Shown: piece after piece, positions 1 through 11,616 of the stretch | Layout of the letters: each line of letters starts with the position of its first letter | Position numbering within the stretch: position 1 is the first letter of the stretch | Source of the DNA: Rosa chinensis | Taxonomy: Eukaryota > Streptophyta > Magnoliopsida > Rosales > Rosaceae | DNA: 64,000 nucleotides | Direction of reading: 5' to 3' | Assembly (NCBI RefSeq): GCF_002994745.2 | Contig: NC_037094.1 | Span: forward strand, 27,564,956 to 27,628,955 | Notes under the pieces: model-generated | The model's database searches: none | Told to the model about the DNA's origin: nothing | What the model saw: only the letters and a program-made list of their open reading frames with translations | Made by a program: the position numbers and the translations under genes

Positions 1-1510
1 GATGAGGAACCTTCGGAATCAGCACCAGATAAGTCTTGTTTAACTCTGATAAAAGATTCCCTGTTTGAAAGAAAGAAGTGGTAGCTTGATGAATCACCGA
101 GTTCACAATACTCCAATAAGTTTGGTAGAAGATGCCAGGAAAGCCATCTGGTCCAGGAGCCTTAAGAGCCCCCAATCCAAAAATGGCTTGTTTGACTTCA
201 TCCAATGTTACAGGAGCCAACAGATTATCATTCATTACAGGGGTAACAACCGGGTCAACAAGCAAAAGAATGTCAGCCAAATTTCTTGGTCCTGAGGTAG
301 AGAACAGTTGCTTGTAGTATTGAAGAAAAGTATCAGCTATAGACATGTCAGAGTCTAGCCACAAACCATTGGCATTGCGAAGACGAAGAATCCGGTTACG
401 CTGTCTCCGTTGAGTAGCAGATTGATGAAAAAACTTGGTATTGTTATCACCAAGTTTTAACCAAGAAATTCTTGAACGTTGATGCCAAAATTTTTCTTCC
501 AGCACCCATAAATCTTGAATCTGTTGTGTAACATCCCGAATTTGAGAGCCTGCATCAGGGACTGAGCTATTATGTAAATGATTGAGTTGGATGAACAGAG
601 TATCGACCTGTTTATGAGAGTTGGGGAAAGTCTTCAAGCACCAACTAGATAAGGATTTCTGACAAGCCTTAAGATTGGCCACCCATATAGGCATTGCAAG
701 GTTAGTTGGAGCAGATACCCAGGCAGCAGCAATGATCTGTTCACAAGAGACTACTGAGGTCCAAATATGTTCAAAACGAAAAAGTTTGGGGGTGTGAGTT
801 TCCTTGGGATGAGAATCAAACAGTAGCGGTCGGTGATCAGAGCCGACAATCGGTAAATGGAAAACCTGAGACTGAGGCAAAGCAGCGCACCACTCAGCAT
901 TACCTAAACATCGATCCAATCTTTCCTTCAAAACCAGTTGGTTATGCTGAAAACGAAACCATGTATAACAAGGGCCCTGAAAGTGTAAATCACGGAGACC
1001 AGTGTGATTTAGGAAAGTACGAAAAAGAGCCATTCTCCATTGTTGAGGGGGACAACCTCCCCATTTTTCATCAGACCAAAGAATATCATTAAAATCCCCC
1101 AAACAAAGCCAAGGTAGAGATCGAGCTGAAAAGTATCTACACATGTAACACCAAAACAACTTCTTTTTATTTTCATTAGGGTTGCCATACACCCAAGATA
1201 TGTTACAACGGAAATCCTCATTAACAAAGTACACCATAGTGTCAATGACATTAGGGGTATTATGCAAAATAGATAGTTTAACAGAGGAATTCCACAAAAT
1301 GGCTAAGCCCCCAGAGCTAGTATTTACAGGGTCAACTACAACGTAGTTGTCAAACTGAAGCTGAGTTTTCCAAGAAGAGACTATCTGCTCCTTCTGGTGA
1401 GTTTCCATAAGGAAGATAATCTCAGGGTCATACTTACGCCATAACCGTCGAAGTGCCTTTGCTGTCAAAGATGACCCGAGTCCTTGATAGTTCCAAGAGA
1501 TGAGCCTCAT
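1..1510 (-). CDS. LINE (L1-type) ORF2, partial: endonuclease and start of reverse transcriptase
   Basis: This is the N-terminal half of a plant L1-type ORF2 protein, which nicks target DNA and reverse-transcribes the element RNA. The frame opens at an ATG at 1510-1508 (MRLISWNYQGLG), the usual start of the apurinic-type endonuclease, and I found it open to the window edge (about 503 codons). Visible motifs are an E-T-H segment near residue 40, GDFNDI near 140, and SDHRP near 228, all catalytic landmarks of the exo/endonuclease fold. Towards the left edge the frame reads LGALKAPGPDGF and LVLIPKV, the entry of the LINE reverse-transcriptase domain. The polymerase centre and 3' end lie outside the window. 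The start codon overlaps the ORF1 stop (ATGA). No lesion was seen, so this part may be intact. Confidence 0.9.
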   Translation of the reverse strand, partial: MRLISWNYQGLGSSLTAKALRRLWRKYDPEIIFLMETHQKEQIVSSWKTQLQFDNYVVVDPVNTSSGGLAILWNSSVKLSILHNTPNVIDTMVYFVNEDFRCNISWVYGNPNENKKKLFWCYMCRYFSARSLPWLCLGDFNDILWSDEKWGGCPPQQWRMALFRTFLNHTGLRDLHFQGPCYTWFRFQHNQLVLKERLDRCLGNAEWCAALPQSQVFHLPIVGSDHRPLLFDSHPKETHTPKLFRFEHIWTSVVSCEQIIAAAWVSAPTNLAMPIWVANLKACQKSLSSWCLKTFPNSHKQVDTLFIQLNHLHNSSVPDAGSQIRDVTQQIQDLWVLEEKFWHQRSRISWLKLGDNNTKFFHQSATQRRQRNRILRLRNANGLWLDSDMSIADTFLQYYKQLFSTSGPRNLADILLLVDPVVTPVMNDNLLAPVTLDEVKQAIFGLGALKAPGPDGFPGIFYQTYWSIVNSVIHQATTSFFQTGNLLSELNKTYLVLIPKVPH

Positions 1511-3528
1511 TCCGCACCCGTAGCTGCACCAGGCCAGCTACCTATGCCTTTATCAGCAGTGGATGAAACAAGAGAAACTGAAATGCTTGGTGGTGCAACA
1601 GTAGAAGTACCCATGACCATTGAAGAAACAGCCTGCCCATTACCAAACCCAGAGTGGAGAGGAGGTGCTGGAATAGTTGTAAGTGATGAAGAGATGCCAC
1701 CACTAACCTGGAAATCAGTAATAGAGGATGGTGGGATAGCTTGTGTAGATGCAGCTTTGCGAGGACGGCCCCGACGACCGCTGCCCCGACCCGAAACTGA
1801 AAGAGTTGATTTTCCCCGTGTGGCTTTGGAAGCAGGGATTTTGTGAGAGGTGGGTGGGAGGGTCTCTGGTTCCTGTAATTCCATGGCCTTGTATTTTTTC
1901 AACTGCCTAGTTGTCTCAGCCAAAGCATCCTCCAGACGCTTACGAACACGAAGATGTTGGAATTGATGAGCTAAGGTAGCCAAGGATCCCAAGGGAGGAA
2001 GTGATTGGGAAGGTCCCCCATAAAACCCTGGGTGAAGAGGATCTGGGGTTGGGACGAAAGTGGGAACAGCAGTTGGTGGAAGGGGGTCATAAAAAGGAAC
2101 AGGGTGAGTGAAATTAGGGATTAAGGTTGGGAGGGTCGGATCAAGTAGCATCGGGTTGGCATGGGCCGCAGGAATAGAAGGTGGGGTTGGGTAAAGAAGA
2201 TTTGGATCCAAAAGCAATTCTTGATGGACCAAAGCTGACTGGAGCAAATCAGGAGCTATAGTTGGGCCCATATGCTGCATGACGTTAGAACCTGAATCAG
2301 CAGGATGAGGACCGAAGTGTTGAGAAGGATTCACCACGTCAGCTAGTGAGAGAGATATAGCCAACTGCATGTCCTCCACGTCAGGAGACATAGGGTGATC
2401 AGGCGAAGGTGGTGTGAGTGGTTGGAGCCAATCTTCAACAATCGCTTTGCCCTTATCAACAAAATTGGAGTGGGAAGGACCTGCTGCTGCTGAGGTGGCC
2501 ACAGGGACAGTAGATATTGGTGGATTAATTGGCACATCTTGCCACCTGCCCTGTTGGGGGTGGGCAAGAACTAGGGCTCCCGTCACAGGCAAAGGGTTCA
2601 ATGGCCGGGAACGGTAATTTCCAGCTTGATTATTACGGCGCTCAACATATCGATTCCGGCGGCCCTCAAAGTATTGATTCGGAGGCTGAACCCAGCCTCG
2701 GGGGTTGTCAGCAAGAAGGCGACGAAGGGGTGGAGCAGCCATCCAGGGTCCCAGCTTATCCGAAGAAGGGTGACAACCGAAAGTACAGGTATGGATAGTA
2801 TGTCCCAGTCGACCACAACGAAAGCAGAAATCAGAGAGCTGCTCATATCGAAATTCTGCCCAGATTGCCTCCGTTGCATTACGGCTAAACCAAAAACCTG
2901 GAGAAAGAGGTGATCTAGAATCAAACTAAACACGAATTCTAAGAAAACCTTTGCTACCTGTAGGAGAGTCAGGATCTTCAACAGCCAAGACCTGACCCAC
3001 ACTCTCACCAATCATTGTGGCAGTGGCTTCCGTCATATGACCACGATGGAGCCCATGAATCTGAATCCAAAAGGTGATCAGATGAATGGGAATATCATCA
3101 AGGCGGCAGTTGAGTGGCCAAGGATGCAGAGAGAAACTACAGCCCATAACTGACCAAGGACCCCGATCAAGAAGTTGATCCGCAGCCGCTGCAGAAGGTG
3201 CCGTGATGGAGAACACAGAGGAACCACTGATGAGAGCCATATGAAAGCGTCCTAACTCCATCCAGGCATTAGTGAGAATACGGATGAGAGAAGGGGCATG
3301 CAGTGTACGGTCAGAGATGACCGCACCAACTAAGTGAATACCTTGATCCTGGGCTGGTACAGGGGTAGGGAGGTGGAGGTATAATTCTGCGCCAATCACC
3401 TCCTCCTCAGTAGGGATTGGAGGAGATGATACAGAGTAAGACTTTGGGGGTGAGGGGAGGGATTTGGACTTTGGGGGGGAGAGAGATTTCAGGGGTGATG
3501 GAACTGACTGAGTCGAGGAAATAGCCAT
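1507..3528 (-). pseudogene. LINE ORF1 (DUF4283 / zinc-knuckle nucleic-acid-binding protein) with one in-frame amber stop
   Basis: ORF1 of the same LINE is the RNA-binding partner of ORF2. I place the start at 3528 (MAISSTQ) because it precedes the conserved region; an in-frame ATG also exists at 3630. The first 200 residues look like the plant LINE DUF4283 domain (ending SKGFLRIRV). A CCHC zinc knuckle follows (FCFRCGRLGHTIHTC, about 2800-2845), then a long Pro/Ser/Gln-rich tail with a basic RGRGRRGRPRK-like patch. A single TAG at 2926-2928 interrupts the frame just before the knuckle. The frame is otherwise continuous on both sides, so this is one nonsense mutation and not a frameshift. The stop TGA at 1509-1507 overlaps the ORF2 ATG. 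Confidence 0.85.
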
Positions 3529-4133
3529 GGTGATCATATGAAACTGAAAGTGTGAAAGGTGAGGATGGTGAGGGTGGAAAGAATTCGTACATGGATTTAT
3601 ACGCATGCGAGGCAAATCCATGCAGACCATGCACGAAGGGAGGAAAGGACACGCATAATCGTAGGGAGATAAAGATTAGGGGGAGGTGTTACAGATGGAA
3701 TTAGCGGGGAGAACAGGTGTTAAGAGACTAAAGAACAAAGAACAAAGATGAAGTGCATGAAGAACAGGTGTTAAGGAAGATGATAGGGGGCTGCCAAGTA
3801 ACCTAAGGAATGATTACAAGGAAAAATTAATCAAGAAGTGAGTGAAAGTATAGTGTAATAATAGGTACTATGTGACGTCCCGAACCCGAATTCACCGGTT
3901 TACTAGTCATTTGGACGGTAAACAACTTTTACTTTCACTTTTACTGTCATTTCAATGCTTTTAGGGGGCCCTAAAAGTTGACTTTTTGTTCAGGTCAAAA
4001 TTTGAGAAAATTTCCTTCATGAAAGTTGTAAAGGACGTTAAACCGAGCGCGTGCATATGTGGTACGTAAAAATCGGAGTTCGTATGCAAAAGTTATAAGC
4101 GAAATGGTAAAATTACTGTTCATGGTAAGTTTC

Positions 4134-4142
4134 TATAAATAG
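4134..4142 (+). promoter_or_regulatory. TATA box of the 5' LTR
   Basis: TATAAATAG lies about 265 bp into the LTR, the expected U3 position. It recurs at the same offset in the 3' LTR (about 9679), and the diverged solo LTR has TATATATA at about 53010. Confidence 0.6.
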
Positions 4143-5114
4143 GACGAGTTACTGTGGTAAGTTTCCATTTTCGGAAACTTACCGAGCCGTCTCCTTTCTC
4201 TCTCCCCGACTCTCTCTTCCTCTCCGACCTCGTCACCTTCTTCCGGCCATAACTCCTCCATCCGGCGACGGATTTTGACGTCAACGAGAAGAAGATGACG
4301 GTCACTGTAGCATTTTTGAGGCAGCGTCGATATTTTCCGATTCCGGCAGTCTCCGGCCACCAAATTGGCGTCGAAGGGTTCTTGGAGTTTTCGGGAAAAA
4401 TTTCACCGGCCTAATTGGAGCTCTTCCAGGGCGACGTACCGAGCTATTGCTCGACGAAGGAACTCGTATGCATGGTCGCCTAAACAGTATTGTGAGTGGA
4501 CATTTGTTTTTAAATTAATTCCGCATGCAATATTATTATTATTTTCTTCCAATTGAGATTTAATTATGTTTTGAATATTTGAGATTTAGTTTATCGAGAT
4601 TTATTTATAGATTACGAGATTAGTATTGAAATTTCCTTCCCGAGGGCTTTTAGTAGATTTTTGAGATAGTCATTCATGAGTTATTGAATTGAGGAATGAT
4701 TTTCGGGAAGTGACTGATTCAGAAAATATTATGAGAATTTTGGATTTCGAATATCGGTTTTTATGAGGATTCACGAGTACGAATGTTTCATCGAATATTT
4801 GAGCATGATTGATTTATCGAGATTTATTGAGCTTTGAGCTCCGTACTTATCAGCTTTGAAGTTAGATTGAGTTTTCTTCCGAAAGCATTTATTGATTTAC
4901 AGAGTATTTGATTTTATGCTTTCGAGGATTTATTGAGATATTGAGGTTTGATTTAGTGAGTTAATCCTGAGTTATGCTTTCGGTGAATTATTCTTGATTT
5001 ATTGAAGTAATACCGAGTTTCTTTCCGAAAGCAAGTAATTGAAAGAGGTTATTTTCAGTTTCTTGAGGAGGCTATTCAGTTTATTAAGGAGGCCAGTTTT
5101 GGCGCATGCGTATC

Positions 5115-5426
5115 TTACCTAGTTGGAAGTCCCTTCTAGGTAATGGTCTGGTTGGCAGTCCCTTCCAGACTACAGCTCGGTTGGCAGTCCCATCCGATGC
5201 GTCACCTGGTTGGCAGTTCCTTCCAGATGACATGAGGTAGTTGGTCGGCAGTCCCGTCTATTACCTGTGGTTAGTCGGCAGTCCCGTCTACTACATGTGG
5301 CTAGTTGGCAGTCCCATCTATCCACCGCCTCCTATTCCGGTTGGCAGTCCCTTCTGATGCGTCATCTGGGTGGCAGTCCCTCCTAGATGGCATGAGATGA
5401 CTAGACAGCAGTCCTTTCTAGTCATC
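5115..5426 (+). repeat. Array of about nine stem-loops with shared loop core (5' LTR)
   Basis: Tandem degenerate units of about 25-45 bp each carry the core TTGGCAGTCCC flanked by short complementary arms. Examples are TTACCTAG/CTAGGTAA, GTCTGG/CCAGAC, CATCTGGG/CCTAGATG (one G-T pair) and GATGACTAGA/TCTAGTCATC. Arm sequences differ from unit to unit while pairing is kept in most; two units pair weakly. The array lies about 1 kb downstream of the TATA box and so would be in the RNA leader. Confidence 0.85.
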
Positions 5427-6078
5427 AAACGAGCCTCATGAAAAGGATGTTTTTATAAGGATTGAGGATGAGATTTTAAGAGGTTTCAAGATGTTCTTGT
5501 TATGTGATTGAGATTTCAGTAAAGAGGATGATTAAGAGTGTTTTCAAGATTGTTACTGCATGCGAGGTTTTAGAGAATAACTTGGGAAAGCATTAAGTTT
5601 TACTTATTCATTTGAAATTACTTATTTTTCGTCCACTCACTCTAACGGATTTTAAATGTTTTCCCCTGGGCCCTTCGGTTTTAAATGCCCAGTTTGCAGG
5701 CCAGTTTAGCTTGAGGTCGAGCGTACTTGGGGTTGAGGCATAGCTGTCATAGCTTCTGCATTATAAAAGCATCGGTCATTTATCTTGCTTTCTATTCTCT
5801 TGTTCGCCTGTATATTAGATTGCTCTGATAACCTATGAGATTAATATTCTTAAGTTTCAGAATTGTTTGGTGATATGAGAGATGTTGTGATATAGGGAGC
5901 AGGGTGGCTCCAGGAGAATAAGGATGGATGATTTAGAAGTGTAATTGTTTTTCTACAGGTTTTGGGTTGTCCATTTTTAGGGGAAGTTCTGTCAAATTTT
6001 TGGTAGAATTTCTTCTAAGGTGGGCCCCGCAGGGCCTCTTCGGATTTCAGGGTGAAATCCGGGGCGGGTCCTGTCAGT

Positions 6079-6090
6079 TGGTATCAGAGC
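6079..6090 (+). other. Primer-binding site (initiator Met-tRNA)
   Basis: TGGTATCAGAGC begins two bases after the 5' LTR end. This is the standard plant retroelement minus-strand primer site. Confidence 0.9.
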
Positions 6091-9000
6091 ACTAGGTTTT
6101 AAGATTCTGTAGACTTGTTTCGATCTGGTTACCTTATATGCTTGATGTTACTCAGTACCTCCCGAGTGATGGCCCGACTGCAGCGGTTCCCCATCGTTTA
6201 CTCTTCGGTGCTGAAGTATTCATCAAGTATGTAAGGTACGTAGTTAGTTGATTTTCCTTCAGGTGCTATGCCTCTTATACGCCGACCTCATAGGGATCTG
6301 TCTGCATATCAGATTGTTTAAGTGTCTTGCACCTTTTCATGGTGATGGTGATGTTAGATTACCTTACAGGGTTGAGTTATGCTACGAAATGTGATCCGAG
6401 GGAATGTGGTGGTTATCTCTCCCTCGATGCCAACAAGTTTGTTGGGGTAAGGTTTAAGGTGCAAGACTGGAGTTCGATTTCGTGTTTGATTGTTAGAGTT
6501 GAGTGGGCATAGATTTGGGTTGTCTCAGTTTACTATAAATTGCTTTAGAATCAGAATTTTTGATGGAAATGGAACTAGTAATATTAGTGGTTCTGACGTT
6601 GAACCAAGTTTCAGGAGATGTGTTACGTGATGTGATATGGCATGTATGTGACATTTGTGATATCATTGATAGTTGTTGGAGATTACTTGGAAATCATGAC
6701 TGGTTATCTTGGCTCTTTGACCTAACCATGATATTTGGATTTTGTTTTGTTCAGATTGGAAGGAATTGATTTTTGATACATTGACTTATAATTGATCCTT
6801 TTGAAGTTGTGGATCGTATTGAGTAAGGAGATAGACAGAATTTAGGTTTGATATAGTTTTATGTTTGAAACTTGAGTATTTAGTTGGACGCATAGAGCTT
6901 TACCGTCGAGTTACGATCTTTGCCAGTATTTAATTGAGAAGATTAGAAACATCTTTTGTATATGAGATTGTGCCTATGCGTGTACTAAATTGGTTATCCG
7001 TTTTGGCTGAAATGGTTGTACCTAAAAATTGGAGAATAGTGGTAGTGATCTCGTTGGGTATTCATAATGGTGCAAGTGGAATTACTTGTGATACGGAGTA
7101 TGATTTGAGTTATAAATTGTGGAGCCTTAAAGATTAATTGTGATAGATCCTTGGTGAAGTTTTTGCTAGACAGTTAGATTGGGATATTGTAAGAGTGGTT
7201 AGTGGAATAACTTTGAGGAAATAAGTTTCTCAGTTGGCTCCAGAAATATTTTAGATTAAGGTTTGACCATAATTCTTGTTATATGTGGGTCAGACGTAAT
7301 GCGGTTTGTCTTGGCAGTGACGTATTTCAACAGTGATTAAATGGAGGAATTGGATTGCCAGGTGGTTGGAAAAATTTCAGATCCAGGTACCGCTTTGTGT
7401 GAAATGAGATGTTGGACGGGTGTCTGTTTTACATCAAGGTTGTTGTTCGAGGAAAGACTCTGTGAACGGTGTTTGTCATCTAGGAATTTTGGTGGTTGCT
7501 TGAGTTGCATACATACACTAACAGATTGCTTTGAAGGAATTAAGTGAATTTTACTACCTTGGTACCGTTACTGGTGGAATTGGTTAAACTGTTTGAGATT
7601 TAATTCACACTTTAATTGATATTTCTACCGTATGGTGGCCCATATTTGGAGAAGTACAGGAAGTTGTTAGTACGATTGATATTCGGTCACCATCACGGGT
7701 TTATAGGTACGTTGACTTAGCGGGATGTTGGAGTTGAGTTTGGAAATTACTTGTTTGGACCTTGGGTTTTATCAAGGGTTTCAATTTACTCTTGAAGTAC
7801 TAAATTGTTGAGCGAGTATGGTTGAGTTGTGTTGTTGGATTTATGCTTAGCGAGATGAGGATTGAGAAATTTTGGTGCAATCTTAGTTAGCGCGGATTAG
7901 TTTTTGAAATTGTTGTTGTAGCTGGAATATTATTGAATAAGTGTGTTAGAGGGTGGATCTTCAGCTACTTTATCCGCAGTTTAGCGATGACAGCGTCGCT
8001 TGGGGATACCGGCTTTGAGCCAGGCCAGGAGAGTTCGCTATACTCTAGTACTTGCAAGTTTAACGTTGATTATTGGAAGATTATGGTGTGGAAACATAGA
8101 GAAGAAAGAATGGACTATCTTGCTAGCAGTCTGGTACAGAATTTTGAACATAAACAGGTGTGTGAAATGTGTCGCCTTATGGCCAGCAGGGTATGTATCA
8201 AAGAAGTTTCTCTAGTTGACTTAGATGTCATCTCAAGGCTTTGATCAATGTTTTAGTCAGGTATCAAAGTAGCGCAATGAAAGTGTAGTGGCCCCATAAC
8301 ATGCATGATTAAGAACTTATAGGTTGGATCGAGGCTACTCTTTGATATGCTTGACAACTATGGGATCTCTACGTGCACGACATTTGATCAGAAATTTAAG
8401 CACAAACAGACAAAAAGGAAGTGTGGTTTTTGTGGTTGCTAAGGAAATTGGTTGTTTAAGACATGTGGGTTATCAGTGAGCATCTTGTGGTGTTTTATTA
8501 ACTGTTGGACTTTCCATAACCCGTGTACGAATTGAAATTGTTTTAAGTGTGAGTAAATGTATTATCATATTGTTGGTGAACAAAGTGGATCTTCACTGTA
8601 CGAGTTATATGAAAAGGTATGAATGCTACTATTCAAACTGCATAGTTTGTGATATTGATACCATGAGTCATCTGAACTATTATTTGACCTAAATTTCTTG
8701 ACGTCGAAGTTGTGTACTTGTGAGTATGTACTATTACATAGTTAGGTAAGACAAGGGTATCCAACTTGGAACATTGATACATTTGGGATTCTAAGTATAT
8801 GTTTTGGTTGCTTGTGTAATCGAGATTGTCGAGATTATCAGCTACTCCAGTCGTTGACTTAAAATTGCAAAGGGAAACTTAATCCAAAGAAGATTTGATT
8901 TTCGTTATGCAGTTTCAAGGTGTAGTTCGTTCAAGTAACCGACCTTGATTTAGCCTTGAGTCTTTATTCTGAGAATTTTAGTAGGTGTTTCTGCTCACAT

Positions 9001-9415
9001 AGTTGAACAGTTTACAGGTTGCTTCAAACATAATGCTTTGACGATGTTCTCCCTTAGTTGTTAAGGACTGTCAGTAATGAGTGGAAGTAAATCTATCTAC
9101 TAAGACACTGAATTTAGTAAGAACGCTGTGGGAATTATTCAGATCGCAATAATTGGCTAGATTTCAGCTAGAGAATTGTTTCTTATAAGGGTTGATCTCC
9201 ATGTTCTAATTGGTCAAGTTTTGGATCAGTTTTGAAGGTAATTTCTACATGATTTGAGCAGACTTGCACATCTTTTCTGTGCCTTATCATCGCCACGGCC
9301 GTACGATTGATGTGCTATTCATCTTGTGACTGTTTACTATGGATTGGCGTGTGCACCCATCTCTACTTCAACAGTATGGAATTTCGAGGACGACATTTTT
9401 ATAAGGTGGGGAGAT
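6091..9415 (+). other. Non-coding interior of the LTR element
   Basis: About 3.3 kb with no frame longer than about 100 codons and no recognisable gag, protease, RT, RNase H or integrase motif. A purine run (AAGGTGGGGAGA, about 9402-9413) just before the 3' LTR is a plausible polypurine tract. Confidence 0.7.
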
Positions 9416-11611
9416 TGTGACGTCCCGAACCCGAATTCACCGGTTTACTAGTCATTTGGACGGTAAACAACTTTTACTTTCACTTTTACTGTCATTTCAA
9501 TGCTTTTAGGGGGCCCTAAAAGTTGACTTTTTGTTCAGGTCAAAATTTGAGAAAATTTCCTTCATGAAAGTTGTAAAGGATGTTAAACCGAGCGCGTGCA
9601 TATGTGGTACGTAAAAATCGGAGTTCGTATGCAAAAGTTATAAGCGAAATGGTAAAGTTACTGTTCATGGTAAGTTTCTATAAATAGGACGAGTTACTGT
9701 GGTAAGTTTCCATTTTCGGAAACTTACCGAGCCGTCTCCTTTCTCTCTCCCCGACTCTCTCTTCCTCTCCGACCTCGTCACCTTCTTCCGGCCATAACTC
9801 CTCCATCCGGCGACGGATTTTGACGTCAACGAGAAGAAGATGACGGTCACTGTAGCATTTTTGAGGCAGCGTCGATATTTTCCGATTCCGGCAGTCTCCG
9901 GCCACCAAATTGGCGTCGAAGGGTTCTTGGAGTTTTCGGGAAAAATTTCACCGGCCTAATTGGAGCTCTTCCAGGGTGACGTACCGAGCTATTGCTCGAC
10001 GAAGGAACTCGTATGCATGGTCGCCTAAACAGTATTGTGAGTGGACATTTGTTTTTAAATTAATTCCGCATGCAATATTATTATTATTTTCTTCCAATTG
10101 AGATTTAATTATGTTTTGAATATTTGAGATTTAGTTTATCGAGATTTATTTATAGATTACGAGATTAGTATTGAAATTTCCTTCCCGAGGGCTTTTAGTA
10201 GATTTTTGAGATAGTCATTCATGAGTTATTGAATTGAGGAATGATTTTCGGGAAGTGACTGATTCAGAAAATATTATGAGAATTTTGGATTTCGAATATC
10301 GGTTTTTATGAGGATTCACGAATACGAATGTTTCATCGAATATTTGAGCATGATTGATTTATCGAGATTTATTGAGCTTTGAGCTCCGTACTTATCAGCT
10401 TTGAAGTTAGATTGAGTTTTCTTCCGAAAGCATTTATTGATTTACAGAGTATTTGATTTTATGCTTTCGAGGATTTATTGAGATAATGAGGTTTGATTTA
10501 GTGAGTTAATCCTGAGTTATGCTTTCGGTGAATTATTCTTGATTTATTGAAGTAATACCGAGTTTCTTTCCGAAAGCAAGTAATTGAAAGAGGTTATTTT
10601 CAGTTTCTTGAGGAGGCTATTCAGTTTATTAAGGAGGCCAGTTTTGGCGCATGCGTATCTTACCTAGTTGGCAGTCCCTTCTAGGTAATGGTCTGGTTGG
10701 CAGTCCCTTCCAGACTACAGCTCGGTTGGCAGTCCCATCCGATGCGTCACCTGGTTGGCAGTTCCTTCCAGATGACATGAGATAGTTGGTCGGCAGTCCC
10801 GTCTATTACCTGTGGTTAGTCGGCAGTCCCGTCTACTACATGTGGCTAGTTGGCAGTCCCATCTATCCACCGCCTCCTATTCCGGTTGGCAGTCCCTTCT
10901 GATGCGTCATCTGGGTGGCAGTCCCTCCTAGATGGCATGAGATGACTAGACAGCAGTCCTTTCTAGTCATCAAACGAGCCTCATGAAAAGGATGTTTTTA
11001 TAAGGATTGAGGATGAGATTTTAAGAGGTTTCAAGATGTTCTTGTTATGTGATTGAGATTTCAGTAAAGAGGATGATTAAGAGTGTTTTCAAGATTGTTA
11101 CTGCATGCGAGGTTTTAGAGAATAACTTGGGAAAGCATTAAGTTTTACTTATTCATTTGAAATTACTTATTTTTCGTCCACTCACTCTAACGGATTTTAA
11201 ATGTTTTCCCCTGGGCCCTTCGGTTTTAAATGCCCAGTTTGCAGGCCAGTTTAGCTTGAGGTCGAGCGTACTTGGGGTTGAGGCATAGCTGTCATAGCTT
11301 CCGCATTATAAAAGCATCGGTCATTTATCTTGCTTTCTATTCTCTTGTTCGCCTGTATATTAGATTGCTCTGATAACCTATGAGATTAATATTCTTAAGT
11401 TTCAGAATTGTTTGGTGATATGAGAGATGTTGTGATATAGGGAGCAGGGTGGCTCCAGGAGAATAAGGATGGATGATTTAGAAGTGTAATTGTTTTTCTA
11501 CAGGTTTTGGGTTGTCCATTTTTAGGGGAAGTTCTGTCAAATTTTTGGTAGAATTTCTTCTAAGGTGGGCCCCGCAGGGCCTCTTCCTGAAATCCGGGGC
11601 GGGTCCTGTCA
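9416..11611 (+). repeat. 3' LTR (2196 bp)
   Basis: Near-identical to the 5' LTR, including the hairpin array at 10660-10971. It lacks about 10 bp near its 3' end (around 11587) that the 5' LTR has. Confidence 0.93.
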
Positions 11612-11616
11612 TACTA

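Larger units (their letters stand above)
1..3870 (-). mobile_element. L1-type LINE, 3' part beyond left edge
   Basis: Two head-to-tail ORFs with LINE endonuclease/RT and DUF4283/zinc-knuckle signatures define a non-LTR retrotransposon on the minus strand. About 230 bp upstream of ORF1 (3640-3870) is purine-rich and non-coding and is probably its 5' UTR. The LTR element at 3871 inserted next to or in this 5' region, so the true 5' end may lie beyond 11616. The poly(A) end and the LINE's own TSD are outside the window, so its exact limits cannot be set. Confidence 0.8.
3871..6076 (+). repeat. 5' LTR (2206 bp)
   Basis: TG...CA termini. A TATA box (TATAAATAG) lies at 4134-4142, so U3 is short and most of the LTR would be transcribed leader. 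It contains the hairpin array at 5115-5426. Short open frames inside (for example 4365-4556) recur only because the LTR is duplicated and show no protein family. Confidence 0.93.
3871..11611 (+). mobile_element. Non-autonomous LTR retrotransposon (Ty3/Gypsy-derived, LARD-like), TSD TACTA
   Basis: Two long direct repeats (3871-6076 and 9416-11611) begin TGTGACGTCCCG and end CCTGTCA. The element is flanked by the 5-bp TSD TACTA (3866-3870 and 11612-11616). A primer-binding site for initiator Met-tRNA follows the 5' LTR. The 3.3 kb interior has no gag-pol frame. An ATGCCTCTTATACGCCGACC start-like stretch near 6269 and the GAATTTCGAGGACGACATTT stretch just before the 3' LTR resemble the first and last codons of chromovirus-type Gypsy polyproteins, which suggests derivation from one. 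The LTRs differ by roughly eight substitutions by eye and one 10-bp deletion, so insertion is recent. Movement would need proteins from an autonomous relative. Confidence 0.9.

Noticed and set aside
4120..4556. Small ORFs in the LTRs (also at 9665-10101) as genes
   Set aside because: They occur twice only because LTRs are duplicated, lie in U3/leader sequence, and match no family.
6091..9415. Hidden gag-pol in the LTR element interior
   Set aside because: No zinc knuckle, protease, RT or integrase motif was seen on either strand; only possible first and last codons of a Gypsy frame remain.
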